A stretch of DNA of 64,000 nucleotides from Paenibacillus flagellatus (GCF_003217775.1 NZ_QJVJ01000013.1:62001-126000), one strand, 5' to 3'; numbered from the stretch's first letter, positions 1 through 8,805 are shown. Notes: generated by a model from the sequence alone, not told the origin. A program made the numbers and translations.

Positions 1-49
1 CGCCGGATACCGGTTGAATGTCACATGGGCCATCGAGGGAGAGAAATGA
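1..49 (+). CDS. OmpR-family response regulator, C-terminal end only
   Basis: Reading from base 2 gives a tail ending in AGYRLNVTWAIEGEK and a TGA at 47-49. The GYRL segment is the hallmark beta-hairpin end of the OmpR/PhoB winged-helix DNA-binding domain. The stop overlaps the ATG of the kinase at 46 in an ATGA junction, the usual coupling of a two-component pair. Everything upstream lies outside the window. Given the kinase and ABC genes that follow, this should be the BceR-type regulator that activates the transporter at 1141. Confidence 0.75.
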   Translation, partial: AGYRLNVTWAIEGEK

Positions 50-1050
50 AACTATTTGCAAGAGAGCACGCCTTGTTGATAGCCGTTCAGACGGTGCAGT
101 TGTTCGTCGTGTTATCCATCTACTGGCTGGATGGCTATCGTTCCATTCTTCCGGCGCTTTACGCGGCTTTCCTCGGCTTTTTCTTTCTCGCTTGCTACCT
201 GTCCTACCACTATGTCAGCCGCCGCAGATTCTACAAGCGCCTCGGCGAACCGCTCGGGTCGCTGGACGACTCCTTGCAAAGGTCGGAGGAACAAGCTCCC
301 GTGTCGGCGGCGCTCGATCGGCTGCTGAGGGATCAATACCGGCTATATAAAAATCAGATCAAAACGTTGGAGCAGCAGCAGGAGCAGCATTTGAAGTTTA
401 TGGATCAATGGGTGCATCAGATGAAGACGCCGCTGTCCGTCATCGAGCTTACGGCGAAAAATCTGGATGAACCCGACTCGTCCAATATTCGGGAAGAGAC
501 GGAACGCATGCAGACGGGATTGAACACGATTCTTTATATGGCAAGGCTTCGAGCGATCGAACAGGATTTTTATATCAAGCCCGTGCTCTTGTCGAGAATC
601 GTTCACGAGGTTAACAACGAGAACAAACGTTTTTACATCCGCAGCCAAGTATACCCGAAGCTGGTGGAAGAGAAGCAAGGGATTACGGTGGAAACGGATG
701 AGAAATGGCTGTTTTTCATGCTGTCCCAACTGATTCATAATGCAGTCAAGTATTCGTCCGGAACAAGCGACAGCATCGTCGTGTCCATCTGCGAGAAGGC
801 CGGAGAAGCGGTGCTGGAGGTAAAAGACTTCGGAGTCGGCATACCGGAAACGGACAAGAAGCGGGTGTTCGATCCTTTCTATACGGGCGAAAACGGTCGT
901 ATTTTCCGCGAATCTACCGGCATGGGGCTATATGTAACGAAAGAGGCGGCCCTCTACCTCGGGCACCGCATCGAGCTGGAATCGGAGGTAGGCCGGGGGA
1001 CAGCCATCCGCCTTATTTTTTCCCGCTCACAAAACATTACACCCTTGTAA
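46..1050 (+). CDS. BceS-type intramembrane-sensing histidine kinase
   Basis: A 334-residue sensor kinase. Two hydrophobic segments (about residues 10-29 and 34-56) are joined by only a few residues, so there is almost no extracellular sensor domain; this is typical of kinases that sense flux through a partner BceAB transporter. The phosphoacceptor is H124 in the HQMKTP motif, followed by an HATPase domain with DFGVGIPE and STGMGLYV boxes. I chose ATG 46 rather than 25 because it overlaps the stop of the upstream regulator and has GAGGGAGA just before it. With the ATPase at 1141 and permease at 1880 the order matches Bce/Psd/Yxd modules that sense and resist bacitracin-like or lantibiotic peptides. 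The exact inducer cannot be read from sequence. Confidence 0.85.
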   Translation: MKLFAREHALLIAVQTVQLFVVLSIYWLDGYRSILPALYAAFLGFFFLACYLSYHYVSRRRFYKRLGEPLGSLDDSLQRSEEQAPVSAALDRLLRDQYRLYKNQIKTLEQQQEQHLKFMDQWVHQMKTPLSVIELTAKNLDEPDSSNIREETERMQTGLNTILYMARLRAIEQDFYIKPVLLSRIVHEVNNENKRFYIRSQVYPKLVEEKQGITVETDEKWLFFMLSQLIHNAVKYSSGTSDSIVVSICEKAGEAVLEVKDFGVGIPETDKKRVFDPFYTGENGRIFRESTGMGLYVTKEAALYLGHRIELESEVGRGTAIRLIFSRSQNITPL

Positions 1051-1140
1051 GGGAATTGAAAGCCTAATCGATAGTGAAGGTCGACAAGCCGCGTTATGCT
1101 AGTCACAGATCAAGGAGCGTAAGCGGAAAGGAGATCGGTC

Positions 1141-1905
1141 ATGCTGAACGTAAAACAAGTGAGCAAGCTATATGATGGAAAAATCACCTACCGTGCTTTG
1201 ACGGATATCGATTTAACGATCGATCGAGGCGAATTTGTCGGGGTGATGGGTCCGTCCGGCAGCGGGAAGACGACCCTGCTCAATATTATCGCAACGATAG
1301 ACGAACCGACCACGGGAGAAGTTTTGATCGACGGAAGCAATCCCCACCGCCTCAAAAAAGACGAGCTGGCCAAATTTCGCCGTCGGGAATTGGGCTTCGT
1401 CTTTCAGGATTTTAACCTGCTCCACACCTTGACGGTGGAGGAGAATATCGTGCTGCCGTTAACCTTGGACGGCAGTAAAGTGGCCGAAATGAAACAAAAA
1501 GCGAACGCGATAGCCGAAAAGCTCGGAATATCGGAAATCATGAAAAAACGCACGTATGAAATTTCCGGGGGCCAAGCACAAAGAACGGCTGTCGCCAGGG
1601 CGATGATTCATTCGCCCAAGCTGCTGCTTGCCGATGAGCCGACGGGAAATTTGGATTCCAAGTCCTCCAAAGATGTCATGGAAATGCTGGAATCCATCAA
1701 TCGCGACGAGCGGACGACGATGATGCTTGTCACTCACGATCCTCTAGCGGCAAGCTATTGCAACCGGGTCGTGTTTATTCGCGACGGAAGGCTGTATTCG
1801 GAAATTCACAGAGGCGACAATCGCCGGGCCTTCTTCCAGAAGATTATCGACACGCTTTCTTTGTTGGGAGGAGAAGCCAATGACCTTTCGACAATTCGCG
1901 TTTAA
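1141..1905 (+). CDS. BceA-type ABC transporter ATP-binding protein
   Basis: A 254-residue ATPase of the MacB/LolD/BceA group. Walker A GPSGSGKT is at about residues 37-44, the signature ISGGQAQR and the Walker B LLLADEPTGNLD follow, and the H-loop is in VTHDP. It should energise the FtsX-like permease encoded immediately downstream, whose start overlaps this gene by 26 bp. A good ribosome binding site (GGAAAGGAGAT) precedes the ATG. The 90-bp gap to the kinase has a possible -10 TATGCT at 1095-1100 without a convincing -35, as expected for an activator-dependent promoter. Function in antimicrobial-peptide detoxification is inferred from family and operon. Confidence 0.88.
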   Translation: MLNVKQVSKLYDGKITYRALTDIDLTIDRGEFVGVMGPSGSGKTTLLNIIATIDEPTTGEVLIDGSNPHRLKKDELAKFRRRELGFVFQDFNLLHTLTVEENIVLPLTLDGSKVAEMKQKANAIAEKLGISEIMKKRTYEISGGQAQRTAVARAMIHSPKLLLADEPTGNLDSKSSKDVMEMLESINRDERTTMMLVTHDPLAASYCNRVVFIRDGRLYSEIHRGDNRRAFFQKIIDTLSLLGGEANDLSTIRV

Positions 1906-3736
1906 TAACGTCGCCCGCAACAAGAGGCTGTATGCGGCCTATTTTCTTAGCAGCATGTTTACGGTCATGGCCTTTTTTACGTTTGCCGTCTTTGCCTTTC
2001 ATCCCGCGCTGAACGGGGAAGGGATGAACCGCAACGTGACGCAAGGGATGAACATCGCTGCGGGAATCATCTACACCTTCTCTTTTTTCTTCATCCTTTA
2101 TTCGATGAGCTCCTTTTTGCAATCGCGCAAAAAAGAACTCGGCGTATTGATGCTCCATGGGATGACGAAGAGGCAAGTCCGTTCCATGGTGTTTTTGGAG
2201 AACATGATCATCGGTTTTTGCGCCACTTTGGGCGGCATTGTGCTTGGAGTCGTATTTGCCAAAGCGATGCTGCTGCTGGCTGAAAACGTGCTCGTCCTCG
2301 AAAACGGCTTGAATTTCTATATACCGGTGCACGCGGCCGTTTTAACCTTCGTCTCCTTTATCGTCCTCTTTTTCTTGATCTCCTTGTTCGTTTCCTACGT
2401 CTTGCGAAGCGGGAAGCTGATTGACTTAATCAAGGGGGAAAAAGCATCGAAAGGCGAACCGAAGGCGAATATAGCATTAACCGTTATTGCCGCCGTCTTG
2501 CTTGGCGGAGGTTATGCCACGGCATTGGTTGCGAAAGGACTCGTTGTAGTAGCGGTTATGCTTCCGGTGGTCGTCATGGTGATTGTCGGCACCTATTTAT
2601 TGTTTACCCAGTTAAGCGTCTTTGCGGTACGCAGGTTAAAGAAAAGCGAATCCTTGTTCTGGCGCAGAACCAATATGATTCTGTTCTCCGATCTCTCCTA
2701 CCGGATGAAAGATAATGCCCGAACGTTTTTCCTCGTTGCCATCATTTCGACGGTGGCGTTCAGTGCGATCGGAACCTTGTACGGATTCCAAACCTTACTG
2801 ACGGAGGGAGTCCGGGCCGCCAATCCGTACACATTTACCTCGTATGCGGATGAACGGGAGAATATAGCGTTAATCGAGAAAACATTGCAGGAGGAAAAGA
2901 TTGAGGCGAAGGCCGCGAACGCCGTTCTTCGCTATTATAAGGGAGATACGACAAACAAAATCGCGATCCTGACCCAATCCGATTTTAATCGCTTGGCGGA
3001 CTTGATCGGGGAAGACGCGATCGAAGCGAAGGATGGACAAGCGGTCGTCGTCAAGCTGAAAGGAAGTCCTTTTCCGCGGGGAACGGAACCGAATGCAACG
3101 ATCCCGTTACAGTCGGGCGCCGTCTTGCATGCGAACGAAGTCCGGTATTCAAGAGCGCTGCCGGCCATGGATTCGTATTATATCGTTTCGGACAAAAATT
3201 TCGACGAGCTTCCTGCGCCGATTGACGAAGAAAGCTTTCATGCTTGGCTGGCGACGGGAGGCACGCAAAACATTTTCGCGGCTTCGAAAAAAATGTATGA
3301 GGCGCTGCCTCATCAAGTGACTGCCGTCGAGTATGAAATCTACCGAATCCATAAAGATTACGGAGCGATTTTGTTTGTCGGGCTGTTTATCGGAGTCGTC
3401 TTTTTCGTCTCGGCCGGAAGCTTCCTTTATTTCCGGCTGTACATGGATGTGGACGGGGATAAACGGAAATTCAAAACGATCGCCCGAATGGGCTTGAGTG
3501 AGAAGGAACTGAAGCAGGTGCTGAACAGACAAACGGCGATCCTCGTTTTCGCGCCGATTGTAGTAGCCCTTGTACACGGGGCGGTAGCCTTGACGTCGTT
3601 GTCCCGCCTTTTCAGCTATGATCTGACCAAGCAATCCGCGATGGTGCTCGGTGTTTTTCTGGCTATACAGATTCTATATTTCTTCGTTCTACGATTTTTC
3701 TATACGAAGCAGATTAAAGCCGCAATCCCAACGTAG
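1880..3736 (+). CDS. BceB-type ABC transporter permease (FtsX domain)
   Basis: A 618-residue membrane protein with FtsX-like helices at both ends (residues about 15-200 and 220-300, then 490-610) and a large hydrophilic domain of about 200 residues between the seventh and eighth helices. That extracellular domain is the ligand-recognition part of BceB transporters. The N-terminal MTFRQFAFNNVARNKRLY and the SRKKELGVLMLHGMT segment fit the family closely. GGGAGGAG precedes the ATG inside the ATPase gene, so translation is probably coupled. A strong terminator follows at 3746. Together with the kinase it should form a sensory complex for a cell-wall-active peptide. Confidence 0.87.
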   Translation: MTFRQFAFNNVARNKRLYAAYFLSSMFTVMAFFTFAVFAFHPALNGEGMNRNVTQGMNIAAGIIYTFSFFFILYSMSSFLQSRKKELGVLMLHGMTKRQVRSMVFLENMIIGFCATLGGIVLGVVFAKAMLLLAENVLVLENGLNFYIPVHAAVLTFVSFIVLFFLISLFVSYVLRSGKLIDLIKGEKASKGEPKANIALTVIAAVLLGGGYATALVAKGLVVVAVMLPVVVMVIVGTYLLFTQLSVFAVRRLKKSESLFWRRTNMILFSDLSYRMKDNARTFFLVAIISTVAFSAIGTLYGFQTLLTEGVRAANPYTFTSYADERENIALIEKTLQEEKIEAKAANAVLRYYKGDTTNKIAILTQSDFNRLADLIGEDAIEAKDGQAVVVKLKGSPFPRGTEPNATIPLQSGAVLHANEVRYSRALPAMDSYYIVSDKNFDELPAPIDEESFHAWLATGGTQNIFAASKKMYEALPHQVTAVEYEIYRIHKDYGAILFVGLFIGVVFFVSAGSFLYFRLYMDVDGDKRKFKTIARMGLSEKELKQVLNRQTAILVFAPIVVALVHGAVALTSLSRLFSYDLTKQSAMVLGVFLAIQILYFFVLRFFYTKQIKAAIPT

Positions 3737-3745
3737 ATTCGTCTG

Positions 3746-3786
3746 AAAAGGTTCCGGAGCAGCAAGATGGACTCCGGAACCTTTTT
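3746..3786. terminator. Bidirectional rho-independent terminator
   Basis: Perfect 14-bp inverted repeat: AAAAGGTTCCGGAG at 3746-3759 and its complement at 3772-3785, with A-run and T-run on either side. It sits between the convergent BceB-like gene and the AraC regulator and can serve both. Confidence 0.9.
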
Positions 3787-3787
3787 C

Positions 3788-5350
3788 TCAAGTCATTTTC
3801 AGCAGATCGTCCATAATCCGCATTCGGCCGGTCGTCGACCAGCCCATGCCGAACCAGTTCCCGATGTAACGGACGTTGCCGCTTCTTACCGCCTTCATCG
3901 AATGCCATTCGTCGGTGGCTTGAATGCGGCGAAAGACGGCTTCATCCTCGGGATCGTAGAAATGATCTTGGATCCACAGATGGTCGGTACCCAGATTCGG
4001 GTACTTGTCGGGCGAGAATTCCACATTCATCCCATTGGCCGGCACGCAGAAGCCGGGCTTGAAGCCGAGCTCGGCATAGATCAATTCGTTCAACGGATGG
4101 TAACCGGCTCCTTGAATGCGGATCAGCTTGTGCACGACCCGCATCATCGTGACCGTCTGGTCGCCGAACCGGCGGTTCAACATCGGTTTCGCCTCGCCAA
4201 GCTTGCGCTCCAGCTGCCGCATATTGTGCGCGGCCTCCCTCTCTCTCCCGAGCAGCGCCGCAATGTGACGGGTAACCGTCCGCCAATCCATGCCATAATC
4301 GAGAATGTGAGTGGGGGCGATCCGGCTGAACCGGTCTTTATAAGGGAGATGATAGTGGTCGGCGATGATGAGTTCCGGTTCCGTTTCGCGCATGCGGTCA
4401 AGGTGCTCCCCGAGCTGTTGCTCGTGTTCTTCCTTGCTCATCGTCTTGGTCTGATGGCAGTTGGCCGCGTAAACCGGATGAACCCCGAGCGATTGCAAAA
4501 TATCGTGAAACCGGAGGCACGAAACGGCGGCCACGCGGATGTTTTTCCGGTTCATATACATGGTGGGGGATATCCCCACATGCCGCTTGAACATCCGGCT
4601 GAAATAAAATTCGTTGCCGAAGCCGCTGGCGGCGGATACCTCCTTTACGGTGTGATTTTTCTCCAGAAGCATGCTCTTGGCATGGGCGATCCGCAGGCTG
4701 TTCAAGTAGTCGATCGGGGACGTCCCCTTCAATCTTTTGAACTCGCGCGAGTAAGAGGTAGGCGTGAACCCGGCGATTTCGGACAACGTCTCCAACGTCA
4801 ATTTCCGGCTGTAGTGGGCGTGCATGTAATCGATGCTGGGAGAGATCCCTTTCGCTGTCGGCTGCCGGTCCGCCTCCGGCCGAGGGACGCTATGTCTCAC
4901 CAGGAAGTGAACGAGCTCCTGGAACATCGCATTTCGCACGAAAGCGGACGTAGCCCCGGACCGATACGCATCGTAGAGCGCTTCGACCCGTTCCAGAGGG
5001 GCCGCATCGGGATAAAGCGGGATAGCGCCCGGAGCCAGCGGCCGTAACGCCCGGGACAAACCGGAGCCGGGCAGGACGCCGGCTTTCGAGACATCGAGAC
5101 GGCGAAGGAACAAGATATAGCAGACAAGGAGATCGGCATGAGGCTCGACCCTGACCGGTAGGCCGGGTTCAAGGAGCCAGAGCCGGTTCGGCTCGATCGG
5201 ATCCGACGAATCGCCCCGACGGAGCAAGCCCGCCCCTTGCGTGATATAGAGAAAAGCCGGGGCGGGGAGAGGGGCGAACGATCGGGGCTCGCGCCCGGCA
5301 TACTGTCGCCGAAAGACGGAGGAGAGCAGCAGTAAAGGAGTCGTATTCAA
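3788..5350 (-). CDS. btr: Btr-like AraC regulator fused to siderophore-binding domain
   Basis: A 520-residue protein in three parts: an N-terminal cupin-like region (to about 165), a double helix-turn-helix AraC domain (about 170-268, with SEIAGFTPTSYSREFKRLKG and the second helix FYFSRMFKRHVGISP), and a C-terminal FecB/FhuD-like periplasmic-binding fold (about 272-520) used here as a cytoplasmic ligand sensor. This architecture is that of Bacillus subtilis Btr (about 529 residues), which activates feuABC when bacillibactin is present. The start is TTG at 5350, preceded by AAGGATGAG; an ATG a few bases upstream is out of frame and stops at once. It diverges from a siderophore uptake operon, its likely target. 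The ligand is unknown. Confidence 0.85.
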   Translation of the reverse strand: MNTTPLLLLSSVFRRQYAGREPRSFAPLPAPAFLYITQGAGLLRRGDSSDPIEPNRLWLLEPGLPVRVEPHADLLVCYILFLRRLDVSKAGVLPGSGLSRALRPLAPGAIPLYPDAAPLERVEALYDAYRSGATSAFVRNAMFQELVHFLVRHSVPRPEADRQPTAKGISPSIDYMHAHYSRKLTLETLSEIAGFTPTSYSREFKRLKGTSPIDYLNSLRIAHAKSMLLEKNHTVKEVSAASGFGNEFYFSRMFKRHVGISPTMYMNRKNIRVAAVSCLRFHDILQSLGVHPVYAANCHQTKTMSKEEHEQQLGEHLDRMRETEPELIIADHYHLPYKDRFSRIAPTHILDYGMDWRTVTRHIAALLGREREAAHNMRQLERKLGEAKPMLNRRFGDQTVTMMRVVHKLIRIQGAGYHPLNELIYAELGFKPGFCVPANGMNVEFSPDKYPNLGTDHLWIQDHFYDPEDEAVFRRIQATDEWHSMKAVRSGNVRYIGNWFGMGWSTTGRMRIMDDLLKMT

Positions 5351-5376
5351 GGCGATCTCATCCTTCGAACCAACTA

Positions 5377-5394
5377 TTGATAATGATTCTCAAT
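5377..5394 (-). promoter_or_regulatory. Fur box of the btr-like promoter
   Basis: TTGATAATGATTCTCAAT closely matches the Bacillus Fur consensus (TGATAATNATTATCA). It starts immediately downstream of the minus-strand TATAAT box, so iron-loaded Fur would block initiation. Confidence 0.85.
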
Positions 5395-5421
5395 TATAGC
5401 CAAATGAACGCCGTCGTTCAA
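5393..5421 (-). promoter_or_regulatory. SigA-type promoter of the btr-like gene
   Basis: On the minus strand: -35 TTGAAC (5416-5421), 17-bp spacer, consensus -10 TATAAT (5393-5398). The -35 coincides with one arm of the GTTCAAC/GTTGAAC palindrome, which suggests autorepression or shared control with the divergent operon. Confidence 0.75.
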
Positions 5422-5434
5422 CATGAAGTTGAAC
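5416..5434. promoter_or_regulatory. Palindrome between divergent iron genes, candidate regulator site
   Basis: GTTCAAC at 5416-5422 and its exact complement GTTGAAC at 5428-5434 are separated by 5 bp. It overlaps the -35 box of the regulator promoter and lies about 35 bp upstream of the -35 of the uptake operon. This is where an AraC-type activator/autorepressor would bind; assignment to the Btr-like protein is inference. Confidence 0.5.
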
Positions 5435-5468
5435 AAGATCCGATATGGATTTTGGATAGAATCCGTCA

Positions 5469-5497
5469 TGTACATCCCGGATGCCGAACCCTATAAT
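5469..5497 (+). promoter_or_regulatory. Promoter of the siderophore uptake operon
   Basis: Consensus -10 TATAAT (5492-5497) with a weak -35 TGTACA (5469-5474) at 17 bp. A poor -35 fits a promoter that needs an activator. The Fur box begins at the last base of the -10. Confidence 0.7.
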
Positions 5498-5514
5498 TAA
5501 TAATGATTCTCAAT
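5497..5514 (+). promoter_or_regulatory. Fur box of the siderophore uptake operon
   Basis: TTAATAATGATTCTCAAT, nearly identical to the box at 5377 and in the same position relative to its -10. It predicts iron repression of the uptake genes. Confidence 0.85.
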
Positions 5515-5556
5515 ATCAACAAAACATGGGGGATCGACATTTTAGGAGGGTATTCC

Positions 5557-6588
5557 ATGACAAGCGGTTTGACCAAATGGTGCAAACGCCTCTCGGTGCC
5601 GGGCCTTCTGCTCGCCCTGATGCTAATCGTCTCCGCATGCGGAAGCAAGGAAGTGCCGGCTGGACAAGGGGCATCGCCGACTTCTGCGGGGGCGGGCGCG
5701 ACCGGTGCCGGCGTGCAGCCGTCCCCGGGTACGAGCGGTTCGGACTCGATGGCTGCAGCGGCCAAGACGATCAAAGATGCGATGGGGGAAATAGCGATCC
5801 CCGTGAAACCGAGCCGGGTTGTGGTTCTGGATAATGCGGCGCTGGATAACTTGCTCGCGCTGGGCGTGAAGCCGATCGGAGCCGCATCCGTCGCTTCGTT
5901 GAACGAGCCGTTCCCGGCGTACCTCAAAGGAACGGACGGGATCGCCAACATCGGAACGATCGCTCAGCCGAATCTGGAGACGATCGCGAAGCTGGCCCCG
6001 GATCTCATTCTTGGAACGAAGGTGGAGCAGGAAGCGGTCTACGACAAGCTGAAGAAAATTGCGCCGACGGTGTTCATCGAGAACGTGGGCGTGCAGTGGA
6101 AAGACAACCTGAAGCTGCATGCGGAGGCCGTCGGGAAAACGGAAGAGGCGGACAAGCTGCTGAAGCAATACGAACAGCGGGTGGAGAAGTTCAAGAAGGA
6201 CCGGGGGACGAAGCCGTCCCGGGTTGCGCTTCTGCGCCCGCGCCAAGATCATGTGCGGGTTTATTTGCCGGAGACGTTCAGCGGGGCGATTGCGAGCGAA
6301 GCCGGGCTGACGCGTCCGGCCGCGCAGAACGTCAAAGGAAAGCAGCATTTGAGCGTGACCGAGGAACAGATCGCCGATTTGGACGCCGACGTCATCCTAT
6401 GGTTCGGCCGCGAGAGCGAGTTGGCCTACTTTAACGACAAGATCCGCAAAAACCCGATATGGGGCACGCTCCAAGCCGTCAAAGCCAACCAGGTTCATCA
6501 GGTCAGCCCCGAAACGTGGTTAAGCGGTCACGGCATCCAGTCGGTCAACCTGATGCTGGACGATCTGACGCGGATACTGGCTCCGTAA
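5557..6588 (+). CDS. Iron-siderophore ABC transporter substrate-binding lipoprotein
   Basis: A 343-residue lipoprotein of the FecB/FeuA/FhuD class. The signal peptide ends in a lipobox (LIVSAC, cysteine about residue 28), followed by a Ser/Gly/Pro linker and a helical-backbone binding fold (residues about 75-340) with typical segments such as RVVVLDNAALDNLLALGVKPIG and LAPDLILG. ATG 5557 is preferred over the upstream in-frame codons because TAGGAGGG lies 6 bp before it and it begins the signal peptide. It should capture a ferric siderophore at the cell surface for the two permeases downstream. Siderophore type cannot be decided; the neighbouring Btr-like sensor points to a catecholate such as bacillibactin. 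Confidence 0.88.
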   Translation: MTSGLTKWCKRLSVPGLLLALMLIVSACGSKEVPAGQGASPTSAGAGATGAGVQPSPGTSGSDSMAAAAKTIKDAMGEIAIPVKPSRVVVLDNAALDNLLALGVKPIGAASVASLNEPFPAYLKGTDGIANIGTIAQPNLETIAKLAPDLILGTKVEQEAVYDKLKKIAPTVFIENVGVQWKDNLKLHAEAVGKTEEADKLLKQYEQRVEKFKKDRGTKPSRVALLRPRQDHVRVYLPETFSGAIASEAGLTRPAAQNVKGKQHLSVTEEQIADLDADVILWFGRESELAYFNDKIRKNPIWGTLQAVKANQVHQVSPETWLSGHGIQSVNLMLDDLTRILAP

Positions 6589-6604
6589 TGCGGGGGGCGA
6601 CGGA

Positions 6605-7588
6605 TTGAACATTCGGGCGGCAGGGCTTGTCATTGGATTGCTTTTAACGGGGGCAGGTTTGCTGGGCAGCATCGCTCTCGGCAAAACGGCCGTTCCGCTG
6701 TCGGTCGCCTTGGACGCTCTTACCGCGTTCGATCACGAGTCTCGCGAGCATCTGCTGATCCGTACGGTTCGTCTGCCCCGAGCGCTCATCGCGATGACGG
6801 TCGGCGCGTGCCTGGCTATGGCCGGGGCCGTCATGCAGGCGATTACGCGCAACCCGCTTGCGGGACCGGAGCTGTTCGGCGTGAGCCAGGGCGCGGCGCT
6901 GCTGGTCGTGCTGCATATTTTCGTATGGGGCGGCGTCTCCCCCGGCGGGCATATCGGGTTTGCCTTCTTGGGAGCGGGACTGGCCGGCTTGGCCGTGTAT
7001 GTTCTGGGCTCGATCGGCGGCGGGGGGCTAACGCCGCTCAAGCTGATTTTGGCGGGATCGGTCATCAACCTGCTCTTCGCGTCGCTTACGCAAGGAATTC
7101 TCGTATTCGACGAGCAGTCGCTGGATACGATGCGCTTTTGGCTGGCCGGTTCGTTGACGGGGCGGAATATCGAGCTCTTTTATCAAGTTCTTCCTTTCAT
7201 GCTGACGGGGCTGATCGGGACGCTCGCGCTCAGCAAGCAAGTGAATGTGATCAGTCTTGGCGAGGATGCGGCTCGGAGTCTCGGCTTGCGGACGGAGTGG
7301 GTCAAGGCGGGCTCCCTATTGGCGGTTGTCGTCCTCGCAGGCTCGTCCGTGGCCATCGCCGGTCCGATCGGCTTCGTCGGACTCGCGGTGCCGCATATCG
7401 TCCGGTCGATCGCCGGCCCGGATTATCGCTGGGTGATCCCGTACTCGGCCGTTGCGGGCGCCGTTTTGCTGCTGCTGGCGGATATTGCGGCCCGTTTCGC
7501 GGTACCGGCGCAGGAGGTCCCGGCCGGCATCGTAACGGCTTTGCTGGGCGCGCCGTTCCTTATTTATCTTGCCCAAAGGAGAAGCTAG
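6605..7588 (+). CDS. FecCD-family siderophore ABC permease 1
   Basis: A 327-residue polytopic protein with about nine to ten membrane segments. It carries the family motifs RLPRALIAMTVGACLAMAGA, GAVMQAITRNPLAGPELFGV and the C-terminal GLAVPHIVR. The start is probably TTG 6605 after a GGGGGG ribosome binding site. It follows the binding protein by 16 bp and precedes its permease partner by 3 bp, so the two should form the heterodimeric channel. No ATPase gene follows, as in B. subtilis feuABC, which uses an ATPase encoded elsewhere. Confidence 0.88.
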   Translation: MNIRAAGLVIGLLLTGAGLLGSIALGKTAVPLSVALDALTAFDHESREHLLIRTVRLPRALIAMTVGACLAMAGAVMQAITRNPLAGPELFGVSQGAALLVVLHIFVWGGVSPGGHIGFAFLGAGLAGLAVYVLGSIGGGGLTPLKLILAGSVINLLFASLTQGILVFDEQSLDTMRFWLAGSLTGRNIELFYQVLPFMLTGLIGTLALSKQVNVISLGEDAARSLGLRTEWVKAGSLLAVVVLAGSSVAIAGPIGFVGLAVPHIVRSIAGPDYRWVIPYSAVAGAVLLLLADIAARFAVPAQEVPAGIVTALLGAPFLIYLAQRRS

Positions 7589-7591
7589 CCG

Positions 7592-8602
7592 ATGACGTCC
7601 TACGGGTATGCGTCCCCCTATCGTTCTACACCTGTCGTTCTGAGCGCTCTGATCGCGGGCAATCTGATCGTGCTCCTCCTCCATCTCATGCTGGGCGATT
7701 ACCCGATCCCGGTAAGGGAGGCGCTGCTTGCGGCGGTGGGCGGGGGCGATTCGAAATACGGCTTTGTCGTACAGACGCTTCGGCTGCCGCGCGCGCTTGT
7801 CGCTTTTTTGGCGGGAGCGGGCTTGGCGCTGTCCGGCGTGCTGCTGCAAGGCATTACCCGCAATCCGCTCGCGGCCCCCGGCGTCGTGGGCCTGAACGCG
7901 GGAGCTTCCTTGACGGCCGTCGCCGCCATCATCGTATTCCCCTCCATACCGGTAGCCCTGATGCCGGTCGCCGCTTTCGTCGGCGCCTTGTCGGCGGGCG
8001 CTTTGTCCTACGTGCTGGCCTGGCGCCGCGGGCTGTCTCCGGTTCGGCTGCTGCTCGTCGGCGTCGGCCTTTCGGCCTCGGCCGGCGCGATCGTCACGTT
8101 TTTGCTTACAATCGGGAAAATCAACGACGCCAAAATGGCCGTCATCTGGATGACCGGCAGCGTGTACGGCCGCAGCTGGGAGCATTTCTGGCCGCTGCTG
8201 CCATGGCTGCTGGTGCTGCTGCCGGTTTCGCTGCTGCTTGCGAAGCGGCTGGATGTGCTTCAGCTGGGAGACGACGCGGCGAGGGGGCTAGGGAGCCGGT
8301 TGGAGCTGAGCCGCGGTCTTCTCCTCCTGATCAGCATCGGCTTGGCCGGTTCGGCTGTGGCGATGGCGGGCACGATCGGCTTCGTCGGCTTGATGGCCCC
8401 GCATATGTCCCGGTATGCGGTCGGCGCGGCTTCCCGCCGGGTAATTCCCGCAGCCGCATTGCTGGGCGGGCTCATCGTCATGCTGGCCGACTTATTCGGC
8501 AGAATCATGCTGAAGCCGATCGAGATTCCTTGCGGGATTCTGGTCGCGATCGTGGGCGCCCCGTATATGCTGTACTTGCTGTACAAGAAACGCCGCATGT
8601 GA
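7592..8602 (+). CDS. FecCD-family siderophore ABC permease 2
   Basis: A 336-residue paralog of the preceding permease with the same landmarks: LRLPRALVAFLAGAGLALSG, LLQGITRNPLAAPGVVGLNA, and GTIGFVGLMAPHMSR near the C terminus. AAAGGAGAAG lies 7 bp before ATG 7592, inside the end of the upstream gene. It is the last gene of the operon; a terminator follows about 50 bp downstream. It should pair with the 6605 product for ferric siderophore import. Confidence 0.88.
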   Translation: MTSYGYASPYRSTPVVLSALIAGNLIVLLLHLMLGDYPIPVREALLAAVGGGDSKYGFVVQTLRLPRALVAFLAGAGLALSGVLLQGITRNPLAAPGVVGLNAGASLTAVAAIIVFPSIPVALMPVAAFVGALSAGALSYVLAWRRGLSPVRLLLVGVGLSASAGAIVTFLLTIGKINDAKMAVIWMTGSVYGRSWEHFWPLLPWLLVLLPVSLLLAKRLDVLQLGDDAARGLGSRLELSRGLLLLISIGLAGSAVAMAGTIGFVGLMAPHMSRYAVGAASRRVIPAAALLGGLIVMLADLFGRIMLKPIEIPCGILVAIVGAPYMLYLLYKKRRM

Positions 8603-8654
8603 TTCGATAGAAGGATGCTGCGGCGTCCCGTTCGTCCGTGCAGATGCCGAGCCC

Positions 8655-8685
8655 AACCCCGACCGTTTCGGATCGGGGTTTTCGT
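8655..8685 (+). terminator. Terminator of the siderophore operon
   Basis: AACCCCGA (8655-8662) pairs with TCGGGGTT (8673-8680), extended by an inner CCGTTTCGG, and is followed by a T-rich run. The roughly 120 bp after it, before the next promoter, show nothing I can name. Confidence 0.8.
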
Positions 8686-8805
8686 TTGCCTGCTTCGGTT
8701 TTAGCAGAAGCGTTCCGGAGGACCGCCGCCCATTTAGGAGATACGTTTAGGCGGAGACGTCTTCCTTGATTTCTAGTCCAAAGACCCATGCGAGTTAAGT
8801 ATTAT

